A stretch of DNA of 64,000 nt from Mycolicibacterium sp. TY81 (GTDB lineage Bacteria > Actinomycetota > Actinomycetes > Mycobacteriales > Mycobacteriaceae): contig NZ_AP023362.1 in the NCBI RefSeq assembly GCF_018326285.1, positions 4,774,001 through 4,838,000 of the forward strand, given 5' to 3'. Below are positions 9,077 to 17,478 of this stretch, one piece after another. Positions within the stretch are counted from its first letter, which is position 1. Each line of letters opens with the position of its first letter. The position numbers and the translations under genes are program-made. The notes beneath the pieces are model-generated. The model did no database searches, had not been told where the DNA came from, and was given only the letters and a program-made list of their open reading frames with translations.

Positions 9077-10333
9077 CTACTTGGGCTGTAACACCGAGGT
9101 GCCGACGTACGGCACCAACGCCTCGGGCACCCGGACACTGCCGTCGGGCTGCTGGTGGTTCTCCAGGATCGCGACCAGCCAGCGCGTCGTGGCGAGCGTG
9201 CCGTTGAGGGTCGCCGCCGTCTGCGGCTTGCCGTTCTCGTCGCGGTAACGCGTGGACAGGCGCCGGGCCTGGAATGTGGTGCAGTTCGAGGTCGACGTCA
9301 GCTCGCGGTAGGCCTGCTGCGTCGGCACCCAGGCCTCGCAGTCGTACTTGCGGGCCGCCGACGAACCGAGATCGCCTGCGGCGACGTCGATCACACGGTA
9401 GGGCACCTCGATCATGGCGAGCATCTGGCGCTGCCAGGCGAGCAGCTTCTGGTGCTCGGCCTCGGCGTCCTCGGGCTTGCAGTAGATGAAGGCCTCGACC
9501 TTGTCGAACTGGTGCACGCGGATGATGCCGCGGGTGTCCTTGCCGTAGCTGCCGGCCTCGCGGCGGAAGCACGACGACCAGCCGGCGTACCGCAGCGGAC
9601 CCTCGGACAGGTCCAGGATTTCGTCGGAGTGGTAGCCGGCCAGCGGCACCTCCGAGGTGCCGACGAGGTACAGGTCGTCGGCCTCGAGACGGTAGATCTC
9701 GTCGGCGTGGGCGCCGAGGAATCCGGTGCCGCGCATGACTTCCGGCCGCACCAGCACCGGCGGGATCATCAGGGTGAACCCGTTCTCGGTGGCCAGCCGG
9801 ACGGCCAGCTGCAGCAGACCGAGCTGCAGCAGGGCGCCCTGGCCGGTGAGGAAGTAGAACCGCGAGCCCGACACCTTGGCGCCGCGCTCCATGTCCAGCA
9901 GGCCGAGGGCCTCGCCCAGTTCGAGGTGGTCCTTGGGGTTCTCGATCTCCGTCGGCGTACCGACGACATCCAGCACCTCGAAGTCGCTCTCGCCGCCCGC
10001 GGGCACGCCGTCGATGATGACGTTGCCGATCGCCAGGTGTGCGGCGGTGAACGCCTCTTCGGCCGCGACCTGTCGGGCCTCGATGTCCTTGATCGCCGCG
10101 GACAGTTCCTTGGCCTTCTCCAGCAGCGCGGGCCGCTCTTCCGGCGAGGCCGCGCCGACGAGCTTGCTCGCCGCCTTCTGGTTGGCGCGTGCGGTGTCTG
10201 CCTCGGCGATGGCGGCGCGCCGGGCCGCGTCAGCGTCGAGCAGCGCATCCACGAGGCCGGGGTCTTCGCCACGGGACCGTTGCGATGCCCGTACCCGGTC
10301 CGGATCTTCGCGGAGCAACTTGAGGTCGATCAC
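9077..10333 (-). CDS. serS: seryl-tRNA synthetase
   Basis: A 418-residue class II aminoacyl-tRNA synthetase that charges tRNA-Ser. The N-terminal coiled-coil arm (about residues 30-105) is rich in Glu, Ala and Arg. Motif 2 is [21 protein letters not shown] and motif 3 is [17 protein letters not shown]. The start is the GTG at 10333 ([15 protein letters not shown]), the canonical serS N-terminus. Length is standard. It corresponds to Rv3834c and is divergent from the septum-formation-like membrane protein. Confidence 0.97.
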   Translation of the reverse strand: MIDLKLLREDPDRVRASQRSRGEDPGLVDALLDADAARRAAIAEADTARANQKAASKLVGAASPEERPALLEKAKELSAAIKDIEARQVAAEEAFTAAHLAIGNVIIDGVPAGGESDFEVLDVVGTPTEIENPKDHLELGEALGLLDMERGAKVSGSRFYFLTGQGALLQLGLLQLAVRLATENGFTLMIPPVLVRPEVMRGTGFLGAHADEIYRLEADDLYLVGTSEVPLAGYHSDEILDLSEGPLRYAGWSSCFRREAGSYGKDTRGIIRVHQFDKVEAFIYCKPEDAEAEHQKLLAWQRQMLAMIEVPYRVIDVAAGDLGSSAARKYDCEAWVPTQQAYRELTSTSNCTTFQARRLSTRYRDENGKPQTAATLNGTLATTRWLVAILENHQQPDGSVRVPEALVPYVGTSVLQPK

Positions 10334-10455
10334 GGGCGTCAGACTACTTTTGTCGCCGCGGCCGTGGAATGTCGAGGGCCTCTAGCGGGGCCCGGGCACA
10401 ACCACATAACAGTACAACTGCAACTCTTGTCACACGTCCTACGGCGGCTGTCACA

Positions 10456-11931
10456 ATGGAACCGATGTTGGACGCACCCCCGGCAGTCGAACAGGGCCTG
10501 GACACGCCCCCAGACGCGCCGAAGACGACGACCACCTGGCGGCAGCGCATGCATGGCATGCATGCCACCGGGACGCAGCGCGCGCTCGTCCTCACCGCGC
10601 TCGGCGGACTGCTCATCGCCGGTGTCCTCACCGTCATGCCGGACGGCTCGCTCGGTCCGACCGGACTCGGCTTCAACACGGGCCGCGTCAACGCCGGCCG
10701 TGTCAGTGACACCCTCGACCACGCCAAGCCCGGTGAGTGCTTGAACTGGCCGGATCGCTCGCCCGACGCCGTCGAGATCGTCGACTGCAAGAACGAACAC
10801 CGCTTCGAGGTCGCCGAGTCCCTGGACATGCGGACGTTCCCGGGCAGTGAATACGGCCCCGATGCCGCGCCGCCGTCCGACGCCCGGATCAAACAGATCA
10901 GCCAGGAGCAGTGCCAGAACGCGGCGCGCGACTACCTCGGCCCGCGCTACGACCCCAACGGCAAGTTCGCGGTCAGCCTGGTCTGGTCCGGCGACAAGGC
11001 CTGGAAATCCAAGGGCCAGCGCCGCATGCTGTGCGGCCTGCAGCTGCTCGGCCCGAACAGCCAGCAGCTGGCCTACAAGGGCAAGGTCGCGGACGTCGAC
11101 CAGTCCAAGGTGTGGCCGGCCGGCACCTGCCTCGGCATCGACCCGGCGACCAACCAGCCCATCGACATTCCGGTCGACTGCTCGGCGCCGCACGCCATGG
11201 AGGTCACCGGCGCGGTCAACCTGGCCGACAAGTACCACGACGTCATGCCGGCCGAACCCGACCAGCTGGCGTACATCAAGGACAACTGCACCAAGGCCAC
11301 CGACGAGTACCTGGCCCCGGTGCAGCTGCGTGCCACCACACTGACGCTGATCTACAGTTCCATCGCGCTGCCCAGCTGGACCGCCGGCAGCCGGCAGGTG
11401 TCCTGCAGCATCGGTTCGTCGCTCGGAAACGGCGGCTGGTCGACGCTGGTCAACAGCGCCAAGGGACCGCTGCTGATCAACGGGCAGTCGCCCGTCGCAC
11501 CGCCGGCCATCCCGGAGGAACGGCTGAACCTCCCGCCGATCCCGGTCGTCGAGCCGCCGGTGGACACGTCGTCGCAGAGCTCGTCGTCGTCCTCGTCGTC
11601 GTCCTCGTCGCAGGGTTCGCAGTCCGGCTCCTCCAGCCAGTCGAGCCAGAACCAGCGCGACCAGCAGACGTCGCAGTCGCCGCAGGGCAACCAGCACATG
11701 CCCGGCCAGACCGACACCTCCAACCAGCACGGCAACACCACCCCCGGCGGCCCTCAGCAGCAGCAGGGCAACACATTCCTCAACGGCCCGCCGCCCGCGC
11801 CGGCGCCGCCGCCCGGATTCGGCGCGCCGCTGGACGGACCGCCGCTCGAGGAGGCACCCGCACCGGCGCCGGCCGGACCCGTGGGTGGGGGCGCACCCCC
11901 CGGACCGGTGGTGCCCGCGCCCGCGCCGTAG
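10456..11931 (+). CDS. Rv3835-like membrane protein with septum-formation domain and Ser/Gln/Pro-rich tail
   Basis: A 491-residue single-pass protein. After a short cytoplasmic part, one transmembrane helix (ALVLTALGGLLIAGVLTV, about residues 46-64) leads to an extracytoplasmic Septum_form-type region with repeated Cys (GECLNW, VDCKNEH, EQCQNA, RMLCGL, GTCLGI, VDCSAPH). The last 150 residues are low-complexity: a run of about 12 serines, then Gln/Asn, then Pro/Ala. ATG 10456 is used; ATG 10465 is equally possible since no strong ribosome site decides. Divergent from serS and followed after 2 bases by a zincin gene, as in Rv3835-Rv3836. Confidence 0.85.
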   Translation: MEPMLDAPPAVEQGLDTPPDAPKTTTTWRQRMHGMHATGTQRALVLTALGGLLIAGVLTVMPDGSLGPTGLGFNTGRVNAGRVSDTLDHAKPGECLNWPDRSPDAVEIVDCKNEHRFEVAESLDMRTFPGSEYGPDAAPPSDARIKQISQEQCQNAARDYLGPRYDPNGKFAVSLVWSGDKAWKSKGQRRMLCGLQLLGPNSQQLAYKGKVADVDQSKVWPAGTCLGIDPATNQPIDIPVDCSAPHAMEVTGAVNLADKYHDVMPAEPDQLAYIKDNCTKATDEYLAPVQLRATTLTLIYSSIALPSWTAGSRQVSCSIGSSLGNGGWSTLVNSAKGPLLINGQSPVAPPAIPEERLNLPPIPVVEPPVDTSSQSSSSSSSSSSSQGSQSGSSSQSSQNQRDQQTSQSPQGNQHMPGQTDTSNQHGNTTPGGPQQQQGNTFLNGPPPAPAPPPGFGAPLDGPPLEEAPAPAPAGPVGGGAPPGPVVPAPAP

Positions 11932-11933
11932 CC

Positions 11934-12284
11934 ATGCCTGTCCGTATGGGGCAGCAGCGGTTCGAGGAGCTGGTGTCCGACGCGCTCGACCTGATCCCGC
12001 CCCGGCTCGCCGCGGCGCTCGACAACGTCGTGGTGCTGGTGCAGCCGCGGAACCCCGACGATCCCGGCATCCTGGGCCTGTACGAGGGCGTCGCGCTCAC
12101 CGAACGCGATTCCTTCTATGCCGGCGCGCTGCCCGACACCATCACGATCTACCGCGACGCCCTGCTCGACATGTGCGACTCCGAGGAGGAGGTCGTCGAC
12201 GAGGTGGCCATCACGGTGATCCACGAGATCGCCCACCACTTCGGCATCGACGACGAGCGGCTGCACGAGTTGGGCTGGGGCTGA
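11934..12284 (+). CDS. metallopeptidase family protein (zincin, Rv3836-like)
   Basis: A 116-residue minimal zincin. The zinc motif HEIAHHFGIDDERL (HExxH plus a downstream acidic ligand) is near the C-terminus, preceded by a compact domain with LDNVVVLVQP and LGLYEGVAL. This matches the MTH/DUF1025-type possible acetyltransferase-metallopeptidase family. It starts 2 bases after the preceding stop, so it is almost certainly co-transcribed and perhaps coupled with the Rv3835-like gene; a second ATG lies 12 bases in. Substrate unknown. Confidence 0.85.
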   Translation: MPVRMGQQRFEELVSDALDLIPPRLAAALDNVVVLVQPRNPDDPGILGLYEGVALTERDSFYAGALPDTITIYRDALLDMCDSEEEVVDEVAITVIHEIAHHFGIDDERLHELGWG

Positions 12285-12333
12285 GCCGCGCGGCACCGCG
12301 GTTTTGTCGGACCGCGGTGCTACAACAGAGGTC

Positions 12334-12531
12334 ATGAGCACCACCTGCCGCAATTGCGTGGATGGGCTGGCGCACTGCCACGGCACGGTCATCGTGCACG
12401 TGGGCCTGCCGGCCGAATGTACCGACGAGATGTGCGCGCTACCCGAATCCGAGCACACCCTGCGCATCGACTGCGACGTGGTCGGGTGTGGCTGCGCAGA
12501 ACCCGCGATGGGTCTGCGCGCCACCGGATAG
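12334..12531 (+). CDS. small Cys/His-rich protein
   Basis: A 65-residue protein starting at ATG 12334 with AGAGG 4 bases upstream. It has six cysteines and several histidines (TTCRNCVDGLAHCHG, AECTDEMC, IDCDVVGCGCAEP), suggesting metal binding in the cytoplasm, as no signal peptide is present. The stop TAG directly abuts the stop of the convergent phosphoglycerate mutase gene. I do not recognise a named family. The clean ribosome site and non-random Cys spacing support a real gene. Confidence 0.75.
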   Translation: MSTTCRNCVDGLAHCHGTVIVHVGLPAECTDEMCALPESEHTLRIDCDVVGCGCAEPAMGLRATG

Positions 12532-13206
12532 TCAGGCCATCGGGTCGGGCGCCGGCGGCGCTTCGGGGTCGTGCCCCGGGTAGAACGGCGGCGTCTTCGC
12601 ACCCCACTGCACGCAGCTCCACCGGCCGTCGGTGATCGGGCTGAGCACCACGCATTCGGCGTTGAGCAGGTGATGCTCCAACGCGAAATCGGCGTCCACA
12701 CCGGCCAAGTGGGCGGCCACCAGCCGGATCGCGGCACCATGGCTCACCACCACGATGTCCCCGACCCAGTCGTGATCGTCGAGGCTGCGCACGCGCAGGT
12801 TCGTCAGCACCGGCACGTACCGATCCAGCACCTCGCGGCCGGTCTCGCCACCCGGCATGGCGACATCCAGCTTGCCGCGCTGCCAGTCCTCGTAGATGGC
12901 GTCGAACTGCTCGATGGCGGCCGCGTCACTGCGGTCTTCCAGATCACCGACCTGCACCTCGTGGATCCCGTGCGCCTCGACCGGATCGAGGCCCAGCCCG
13001 TCTGCGATCTCGGCGGCGGTCTGCTGGGCGCGAGCCGCGACCGAATGCACGACGAGGCCGACGGGGTGCGCCCAGTCGATCCCGAAATCGCGAGCCTGCT
13101 GCCGGCCGAGTTGGGTCAGCGCCGCTCCCGGCGGCCGGGTGTCCAGCCGCTTGGCGACGTTCGCCTCCGACTGCCCGTGCCGCACCAGAACCAAACGGCC
13201 ACTCAT
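12532..13206 (-). CDS. gpm2: histidine phosphatase (phosphoglycerate mutase) family protein
   Basis: A 224-residue histidine phosphatase. The RHG signature LVLVRHGQSEANVA is at residues 5-18, and the second catalytic His is in VVSHGAAIRL. It is listed as Gpm2 in M. tuberculosis (Rv3837c), but sequence alone does not show mutase activity; it may be a broad phosphatase. ATG 13206 overlaps the pheA stop in the form ATGA, indicating translational coupling, so its substrate might relate to aromatic amino acid metabolism (inference). Confidence 0.85.
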   Translation of the reverse strand: MSGRLVLVRHGQSEANVAKRLDTRPPGAALTQLGRQQARDFGIDWAHPVGLVVHSVAARAQQTAAEIADGLGLDPVEAHGIHEVQVGDLEDRSDAAAIEQFDAIYEDWQRGKLDVAMPGGETGREVLDRYVPVLTNLRVRSLDDHDWVGDIVVVSHGAAIRLVAAHLAGVDADFALEHHLLNAECVVLSPITDGRWSCVQWGAKTPPFYPGHDPEAPPAPDPMA

Positions 13207-14108
13207 CCGCGTTGCCCCTCTCTCAACCCCGCCAACCACTGCGCTGCCTCATCGGTGACCGGCGGCGCCGCGCCGGCAGCCACTCCGGTCGGCCACGACC
13301 CCAGGTACCGCACGTCGGCCACCCGGCGGTGCAGCGCCTTGAGCGCCTCGGCGACCGGCGCGTCGTCGATATGTCCGACACAATCCAGGAAAAAGATATA
13401 CGTGCCCAATTCCGTTCTGGTGGGCCGAGATTCGATGCGCGTCAGATCGATGTCCCGGATCGAGAACTCCGTCATCGCGGAGACCAGGGCACCCGGTTCG
13501 TTGCGCAACCGCAGCACGACGGATGTCCGGTCGGCGCCGGTGCGCGGCGGCGGCGGACCCGGACGGCCGACGAGCACGAAGCGCGTTCTGGCGTTGGGCT
13601 CGTCGACCACACCGTCGGCCAGCGAGTCCAGTTCCCACCGCGCGGCCGCGAGCGCGGTACTGACACCGGCGTCCACCAGACCTTCGGAAACCTGCTGCGC
13701 CGCACCGGCATTGGAGATCGCGGGCACCAGGGTGGCGTGCGGCAGCCGGTCTGCCAGCCAGCGGCGCACCTGGGCCGCGGCCACCGGGAACGCCGCGATG
13801 GTCGACACCGCAGCGGCGGTGACCCCCGGCCGGACGACGATGCTGAACGCGACGTCGAGCGTGTGCTCGGCGAAAATCTGCACTCCGCTGCCCGACGACA
13901 GGCTGTCCATGGTCGGCAGCACCGAGCCCTCGATGGAGTTCTCGATCGGCACGCACGCGTAGTCGGCGTCCCCCGCCCGGACGGCCTCCACGGCCGCGCT
14001 CGAGCTGTCACAGGCGACCGGTTCGAAATCCGGGTCGCCGGCGACCAACTGCAACATGGCCGCTTCAGTGAAGGTGCCTTGCGGCCCGAGATAGGCGATG
14101 CGTGCCAC
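13203..14108 (-). CDS. pheA: prephenate dehydratase
   Basis: A 301-residue monofunctional prephenate dehydratase converting prephenate to phenylpyruvate in phenylalanine synthesis. The N-terminal catalytic lobes hold YLGPQGTFTEAA and the PIENSIEGSV motif; the TRF motif is in NARTRFVLVG. The C-terminal ACT domain carries NEPGALVSAM and the Phe-binding ESRPTR. Length is normal. It corresponds to Rv3838c and is coupled to the downstream phosphatase gene. Confidence 0.96.
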   Translation of the reverse strand: MARIAYLGPQGTFTEAAMLQLVAGDPDFEPVACDSSSAAVEAVRAGDADYACVPIENSIEGSVLPTMDSLSSGSGVQIFAEHTLDVAFSIVVRPGVTAAAVSTIAAFPVAAAQVRRWLADRLPHATLVPAISNAGAAQQVSEGLVDAGVSTALAAARWELDSLADGVVDEPNARTRFVLVGRPGPPPPRTGADRTSVVLRLRNEPGALVSAMTEFSIRDIDLTRIESRPTRTELGTYIFFLDCVGHIDDAPVAEALKALHRRVADVRYLGSWPTGVAAGAAPPVTDEAAQWLAGLREGQRG

Positions 14109-14190
14109 GCCGCAACCCTACTGGCTGCCGGTCGGCCGACGCCCGCGACGCGGGCCTTTCGATAGGCCTTGCGCCAACACCCCGCGATAG

Positions 14191-14209
14191 TTAACTTAGG
14201 CTTACCTCA
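14191..14209 (+). promoter_or_regulatory. IdeR iron box
   Basis: TTAACTTAGGCTTACCTCA matches the published IdeR 19-base consensus (TTAGGTTAGGCTAACCTAA) at 15 of 19 positions by my count. It ends 20 bases before the ATG of the DUF2470-like gene. IdeR is the Fe(II)-dependent regulator of mycobacteria; Rv3839 in M. tuberculosis is known to have an iron box, so conservation is expected. Confidence 0.8.
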
Positions 14210-14229
14210 CTTACCAGCGAAGGCGGGAC

Positions 14230-15033
14230 ATGCGCGACCTCACGACGACAATCGCAGCACCGACCACGGCCGAACGTGTCCGCAGCGCGTGCGCCCGGGC
14301 CGCCGACGCGACCCTGGCCGCCGACGGCGTCACACCGACGACCACGCCCGTGCATCACCTGCTGGCCGACGGCTCCGTCGCCCTGACCGTGCCGGCCGCG
14401 GGCCTGCTCGCCGCCACCGTCACGGCCGCCGGGGCCGTTGGCGTCGCCGCCATGCTGGAGCTGACCGACCTCGCTGCCCTGCCGCTGCGCGAACGGGTCC
14501 GCTCCCTCGTCTGGTTTCGCGGACGTCTCCACGATGTGCCGTCCGCCCGCGTCCCGGCCATGCTCGACCTGATCGCCTCCGAGCACCCGCACCCGGCATT
14601 GCTGCAGGTCAACACCGGCTCCGGGGCCGGTGACACCGACACGCCCTACACGCTGGTCCGCCTCGAGATCGAGTCCGTCGTGGTGGCCGACGCCACCGGC
14701 GCCGAGTCGGTGCCCGTCGGCGCGCTCCTGGAAGCCCGCCCCGACCCGTTCTGCGCCATGGAGTCGCACTGGGTGCAGCACATGGAGAGCGCGCACCGCG
14801 ACATGGTCGACCGGCTCGCCAGCCGGCTGCCGGTGACGCTGCGCCACGGCCACGTGCGCCCGCTGGGTCTGGACCGCTACGGCGTCCAGCTGCGCATCGA
14901 ACGCGAAGACGGCGACCATGACGTCCGGCTGCCGTTCACCAAGCCCGTCGACGACGTCACCGGCCTGAGCCGAGCCATCCGCACCCTGATGGGCTGCCCG
15001 TTCCTCAACGGGCTCCGCGCGCGCAAGATCTGA
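14230..15033 (+). CDS. Rv3839-like DUF2470 domain protein, iron regulated
   Basis: A 267-residue cytoplasmic protein. The N-terminal 170 residues resemble a split-barrel pyridoxamine oxidase-like domain (VHHLLADGSVALTVPA, VWFRGRLHDVP) and the C-terminal part is a DUF2470-type domain (MESHWVQHMESAHRDMV, VRPLGLDRYGVQLRI), the arrangement seen in heme-associated HugZ-like proteins. That suggests a role in heme or iron handling, consistent with the IdeR box just upstream. It occupies the Rv3839 position. The adjacent Rv3840 regulator of M. tuberculosis is missing here. Confidence 0.8.
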   Translation: MRDLTTTIAAPTTAERVRSACARAADATLAADGVTPTTTPVHHLLADGSVALTVPAAGLLAATVTAAGAVGVAAMLELTDLAALPLRERVRSLVWFRGRLHDVPSARVPAMLDLIASEHPHPALLQVNTGSGAGDTDTPYTLVRLEIESVVVADATGAESVPVGALLEARPDPFCAMESHWVQHMESAHRDMVDRLASRLPVTLRHGHVRPLGLDRYGVQLRIEREDGDHDVRLPFTKPVDDVTGLSRAIRTLMGCPFLNGLRARKI

Positions 15034-15040
15034 GGGCGTC

Positions 15041-15096
15041 GATTAGCCGCTTGCGCGAAGAGCATCAGGACGATGAGCCGCTTGCGCGCCGAGCAT
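15041..15096 (+). repeat. pair of imperfect 25-base direct repeats
   Basis: Two copies of GATNAGCCGCTTGCGCGNNGAGCAT at 15041-15065 and 15072-15096 differ at three positions. They lie between the DUF2470-like and CPBP protease genes. The core AGCCGCTTGCGCG looks like a dispersed mycobacterial intergenic element, but no third copy was noticed in the window. Confidence 0.6.
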
Positions 15097-15124
15097 TAGA
15101 CAAGCGCCGGTTACCGTAGCTGCG

Positions 15125-15892
15125 ATGACCGGGCCGCAGCAGGAACACACCGAACGTCGCGCGCTGCGCCTCGAGATCGCCGTGGTGCTGGCCGTGACGT
15201 TCGGCCTGTCGGCCTACACGGCCGTGGTCAGCCTGGCCGAGGCCGTCATCCTCGGCTTGTCGGGGCAGAAGGTCGCGCTCAACCGCCGTCGCTCCCCGAT
15301 CGACTTCATCGACTTCCTGCTCAACCTCAGTCCCGTCATCACCCTGGTCGGCTGGGGCTTCCTGGCGCTGTACCTGTTGTGGCGCAGCGGCTTCCGGCCC
15401 GCGGCGATCGGTCTGGGCCGCTTCCGCTGGCGCCCCGATCTGCTGGGCGGTCTGGGCCTGGCCGCGCTGATCGGTCTGCCCGGACTCGGGCTGTACGTGG
15501 CCGGCCGGGCGCTGGGCATCGGCGTGGATGTCGTGCCGAGCACGCTCGGCGACACCTGGTGGCGGATTCCGGTGCTGCTGCTGATGGCGTTCGCGAACGC
15601 CTGGGCCGAAGAGATCATCGTCGTCGGGTTCCTGCTGACCCGGCTGCGCCAGTTGGACGTCTCGGCGACCAAGTCCCTCGTCCTGTCGGCTCTGCTGCGC
15701 GGCGCCTACCACCTGTATCAGGGTTTCGGCGCCGGACTCGGCAACATCGCGATGGGTCTGGTGTTCGGGTACACCTGGCGGCGCACCGGCCGGTTGTGGC
15801 CGTTGATCATCGGGCACGGCGTGATCGATGCGGTGGCGTTCGTGGGCTACGCGTTGGCCGCCCGCCATTTGGGCTGGCTGCACCCGGCGTAA
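15125..15892 (+). CDS. CPBP family intramembrane metalloprotease (CAAX protease-like)
   Basis: A 255-residue polytopic membrane protein with about six to seven transmembrane helices. The Abi/CPBP signature motifs are present: EEIIVVGFLLTRL (motif 1, catalytic Glu-Glu and Arg), RGAYHLYQG (motif 2, His) and IIGHGVIDA (motif 3, His). These enzymes cleave within or near the membrane, or process prenylated or peptide substrates in other organisms. No bacteriocin or peptide gene is adjacent, so the substrate is unknown. Monocistronic, between the DUF2470-like gene and the bfrB promoter. Confidence 0.88.
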   Translation: MTGPQQEHTERRALRLEIAVVLAVTFGLSAYTAVVSLAEAVILGLSGQKVALNRRRSPIDFIDFLLNLSPVITLVGWGFLALYLLWRSGFRPAAIGLGRFRWRPDLLGGLGLAALIGLPGLGLYVAGRALGIGVDVVPSTLGDTWWRIPVLLLMAFANAWAEEIIVVGFLLTRLRQLDVSATKSLVLSALLRGAYHLYQGFGAGLGNIAMGLVFGYTWRRTGRLWPLIIGHGVIDAVAFVGYALAARHLGWLHPA

Positions 15893-15915
15893 TTCCGGGC
15901 GAATTCCCCATCACG

Positions 15916-16021
15916 TCAGCCAAGCCTTACCTATTCGCATTCAGCAATTCGAATTAATGGATATTGCATACGTCACACCGGGTAAGGATATGCTTTCCTG
16001 AATTAGGTTGACCTTGCATGA
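15916..16021 (+). promoter_or_regulatory. bfrB regulatory region with two IdeR-like boxes
   Basis: This AT-richer stretch upstream of bfrB holds two IdeR-like sites: 15916-15934 (reverse orientation, 13 of 19 consensus positions) and 16003-16021, TTAGGTTGACCTTGCATGA (12 of 19). A weaker third half-match GGTAAGGATA is near 15981. In M. tuberculosis IdeR activates bfrB from multiple upstream boxes, so this layout fits iron-dependent activation. Match counts are my manual alignment. Confidence 0.65.
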
Positions 16022-16054
16022 CAAGGCCATTTGACCTGCACTATCTTCACTTTC

Positions 16055-16603
16055 ATGACCGACGCGACACGCCTCGAAACGAAATTCCACCAACTGCTCC
16101 AGGAACAGATTCGAAGCGAATTCGGCGCGTCTCAGCAATACATTGCGGTGGCCGTGTACTTCGATGGCGAAGACCTCCCCCAGCTCGCCAAGCACTTCTA
16201 TGCGCAGGCCGTCGAAGAACGCAATCACGCCATGATGCTGGTGAAGTACCTGCTCGATCGCGACATCGACGTCGAGATCCCGGGCGTGGACCCGGTGCGC
16301 AACACCTTCGCCTCGCCGACCGATGCGCTCAAGCTCGCACTCACCCAGGAACGCGTCGTCACCGAGCAGATCAGCCGGCTGGCCAGCGTGGCCCGCGAAG
16401 AGGGCGACTACCTCGGCGAGCAGTTCATGCAGTGGTTCCTCAAGGAGCAGGTCGAAGAGGTCGCGACCATCACCACGCTGGTGAAGATCGCCGACCGCGC
16501 CGGCGAAAACCTGTTCAATCTCGAGGATTTCGTCGCCCGCGAACTGGCGGGCACCGGTGCTGCCGACCCGACCGCGCCCGCGGCCGCCGGCGGCAACCTC
16601 TAG
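16055..16603 (+). CDS. bfrB: ferritin BfrB
   Basis: A 182-residue ferritin (non-heme). The ferroxidase centre residues are visible in EFGASQQYIAVAVYF, AVEERNHAMM (ExxRxH) and KEQVEEVATI. It would assemble into a 24-subunit cage oxidising and storing iron. ATG 16055. Upstream IdeR-like boxes indicate induction when iron is plentiful. It corresponds to Rv3841 and is convergent with glpQ1 with only 10 bases between stops. The C-terminal Ala/Gly/Pro tail is typical of mycobacterial BfrB. Confidence 0.95.
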   Translation: MTDATRLETKFHQLLQEQIRSEFGASQQYIAVAVYFDGEDLPQLAKHFYAQAVEERNHAMMLVKYLLDRDIDVEIPGVDPVRNTFASPTDALKLALTQERVVTEQISRLASVAREEGDYLGEQFMQWFLKEQVEEVATITTLVKIADRAGENLFNLEDFVARELAGTGAADPTAPAAAGGNL

Positions 16604-16613
16604 GCGGTCAGGC

Positions 16614-17474
16614 CTAGGCGTCCTGCCCGGCGTCCTGGCCGGTGTCCCGGCCCGCGCCCGTCAACCCGTTCTGCAACCAGTCCTTGGTTCGGCCCGGGTG
16701 ATTGGTGGCGACCCAGCCGACACCGAGATCCGCGCAGTAGCGCACGTCCTCGTAATGGTCGACGGTCCAGCAGTACAGCGCACGCCCATGCGCGGCGGCA
16801 TGGTCGACCAGTTCGGGATGCTCACGCAGCGTGGTGATCGACGGGCCCACTGCCGTCGCACCGACCGTCGTCGCCGCGCTGCCGCCCAGGTATCGCGACG
16901 TCTCGCCGAGCAGCACGGTCGGCAGCATCGGTGCGGCCCGGCGAATCCGCCACACCGCCGCCGCCGAGAACGACATCACCACGGCGCGGGCGAGGTCGGC
17001 GGAGGCCGGCGCCGCGATGCCGTACCGGTGCAGCAGCGCGAGCACCTTGCTCTCGACGAGCGCGCCGTACCGCACGGGGTGCTTGGTCTCGATGAACAGC
17101 TTCACCGGCCGGCCCCAGTCCAGCGCCAGCCGGATCAGGTCGTCGAGGGTGAGCAGGCCGGCCGAACTCTGGCCGCCGTCGGCCCGGCTGGGATGCCATG
17201 CGCCGTAATCCAATTCGCGCAGCTGCGCGAGGCTCATCTCACTGACCAGCCCGGTGCCGTTGGACGTGCGGTCCACCTTGCGGTCGTGGACACACACCAG
17301 ATGTCCGTCGCGGGTCAGCCGGACATCGCATTCGAGGCCGTCGGCGCCCTGGCTCAGCGCCAGTTCGTAGGCCGCCAGCGTGTGCTCGGGCCGCTCGGCC
17401 GATGCGCCACGGTGTGCCACCACGAAAGAGCTGTGGCGTGTGCCGTCCGTCCCGCCAGTGCCGTCCACGCCCAT
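16614..17474 (-). CDS. glpQ1: glycerophosphodiester phosphodiesterase
   Basis: A 286-residue GDPD-fold enzyme hydrolysing glycerophosphodiesters to glycerol-3-phosphate. The catalytic signature is VAHRGASAERPEHT followed by LECDVRLTRDGHLVCVHD (metal-binding Glu/Asp and catalytic His). No signal peptide is evident, so it is probably cytoplasmic. ATG 17474 follows the upstream stop by 4 bases, so it is probably co-transcribed with the membrane protein gene upstream. Order matches Rv3842c. Confidence 0.92.
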   Translation of the reverse strand: MGVDGTGGTDGTRHSSFVVAHRGASAERPEHTLAAYELALSQGADGLECDVRLTRDGHLVCVHDRKVDRTSNGTGLVSEMSLAQLRELDYGAWHPSRADGGQSSAGLLTLDDLIRLALDWGRPVKLFIETKHPVRYGALVESKVLALLHRYGIAAPASADLARAVVMSFSAAAVWRIRRAAPMLPTVLLGETSRYLGGSAATTVGATAVGPSITTLREHPELVDHAAAHGRALYCWTVDHYEDVRYCADLGVGWVATNHPGRTKDWLQNGLTGAGRDTGQDAGQDA

Positions 17475-17478
17475 GGTC

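Noticed and set aside
9155..10744. Plus-strand open frame opposite serS
   Set aside because: Antisense shadow of a canonical serS; no domain pattern.
11530..11930. Ser/Gln/Pro repeats in the Rv3835-like gene considered as a frameshift or repeat insertion
   Set aside because: The frame is continuous, and low-complexity tails are normal for cell-wall-spanning mycobacterial proteins.
15042..15096. AGCCGCTTGCGCG pair considered as a CRISPR array
   Set aside because: Only two copies with a 6-base gap; no spacer pattern and no cas genes.
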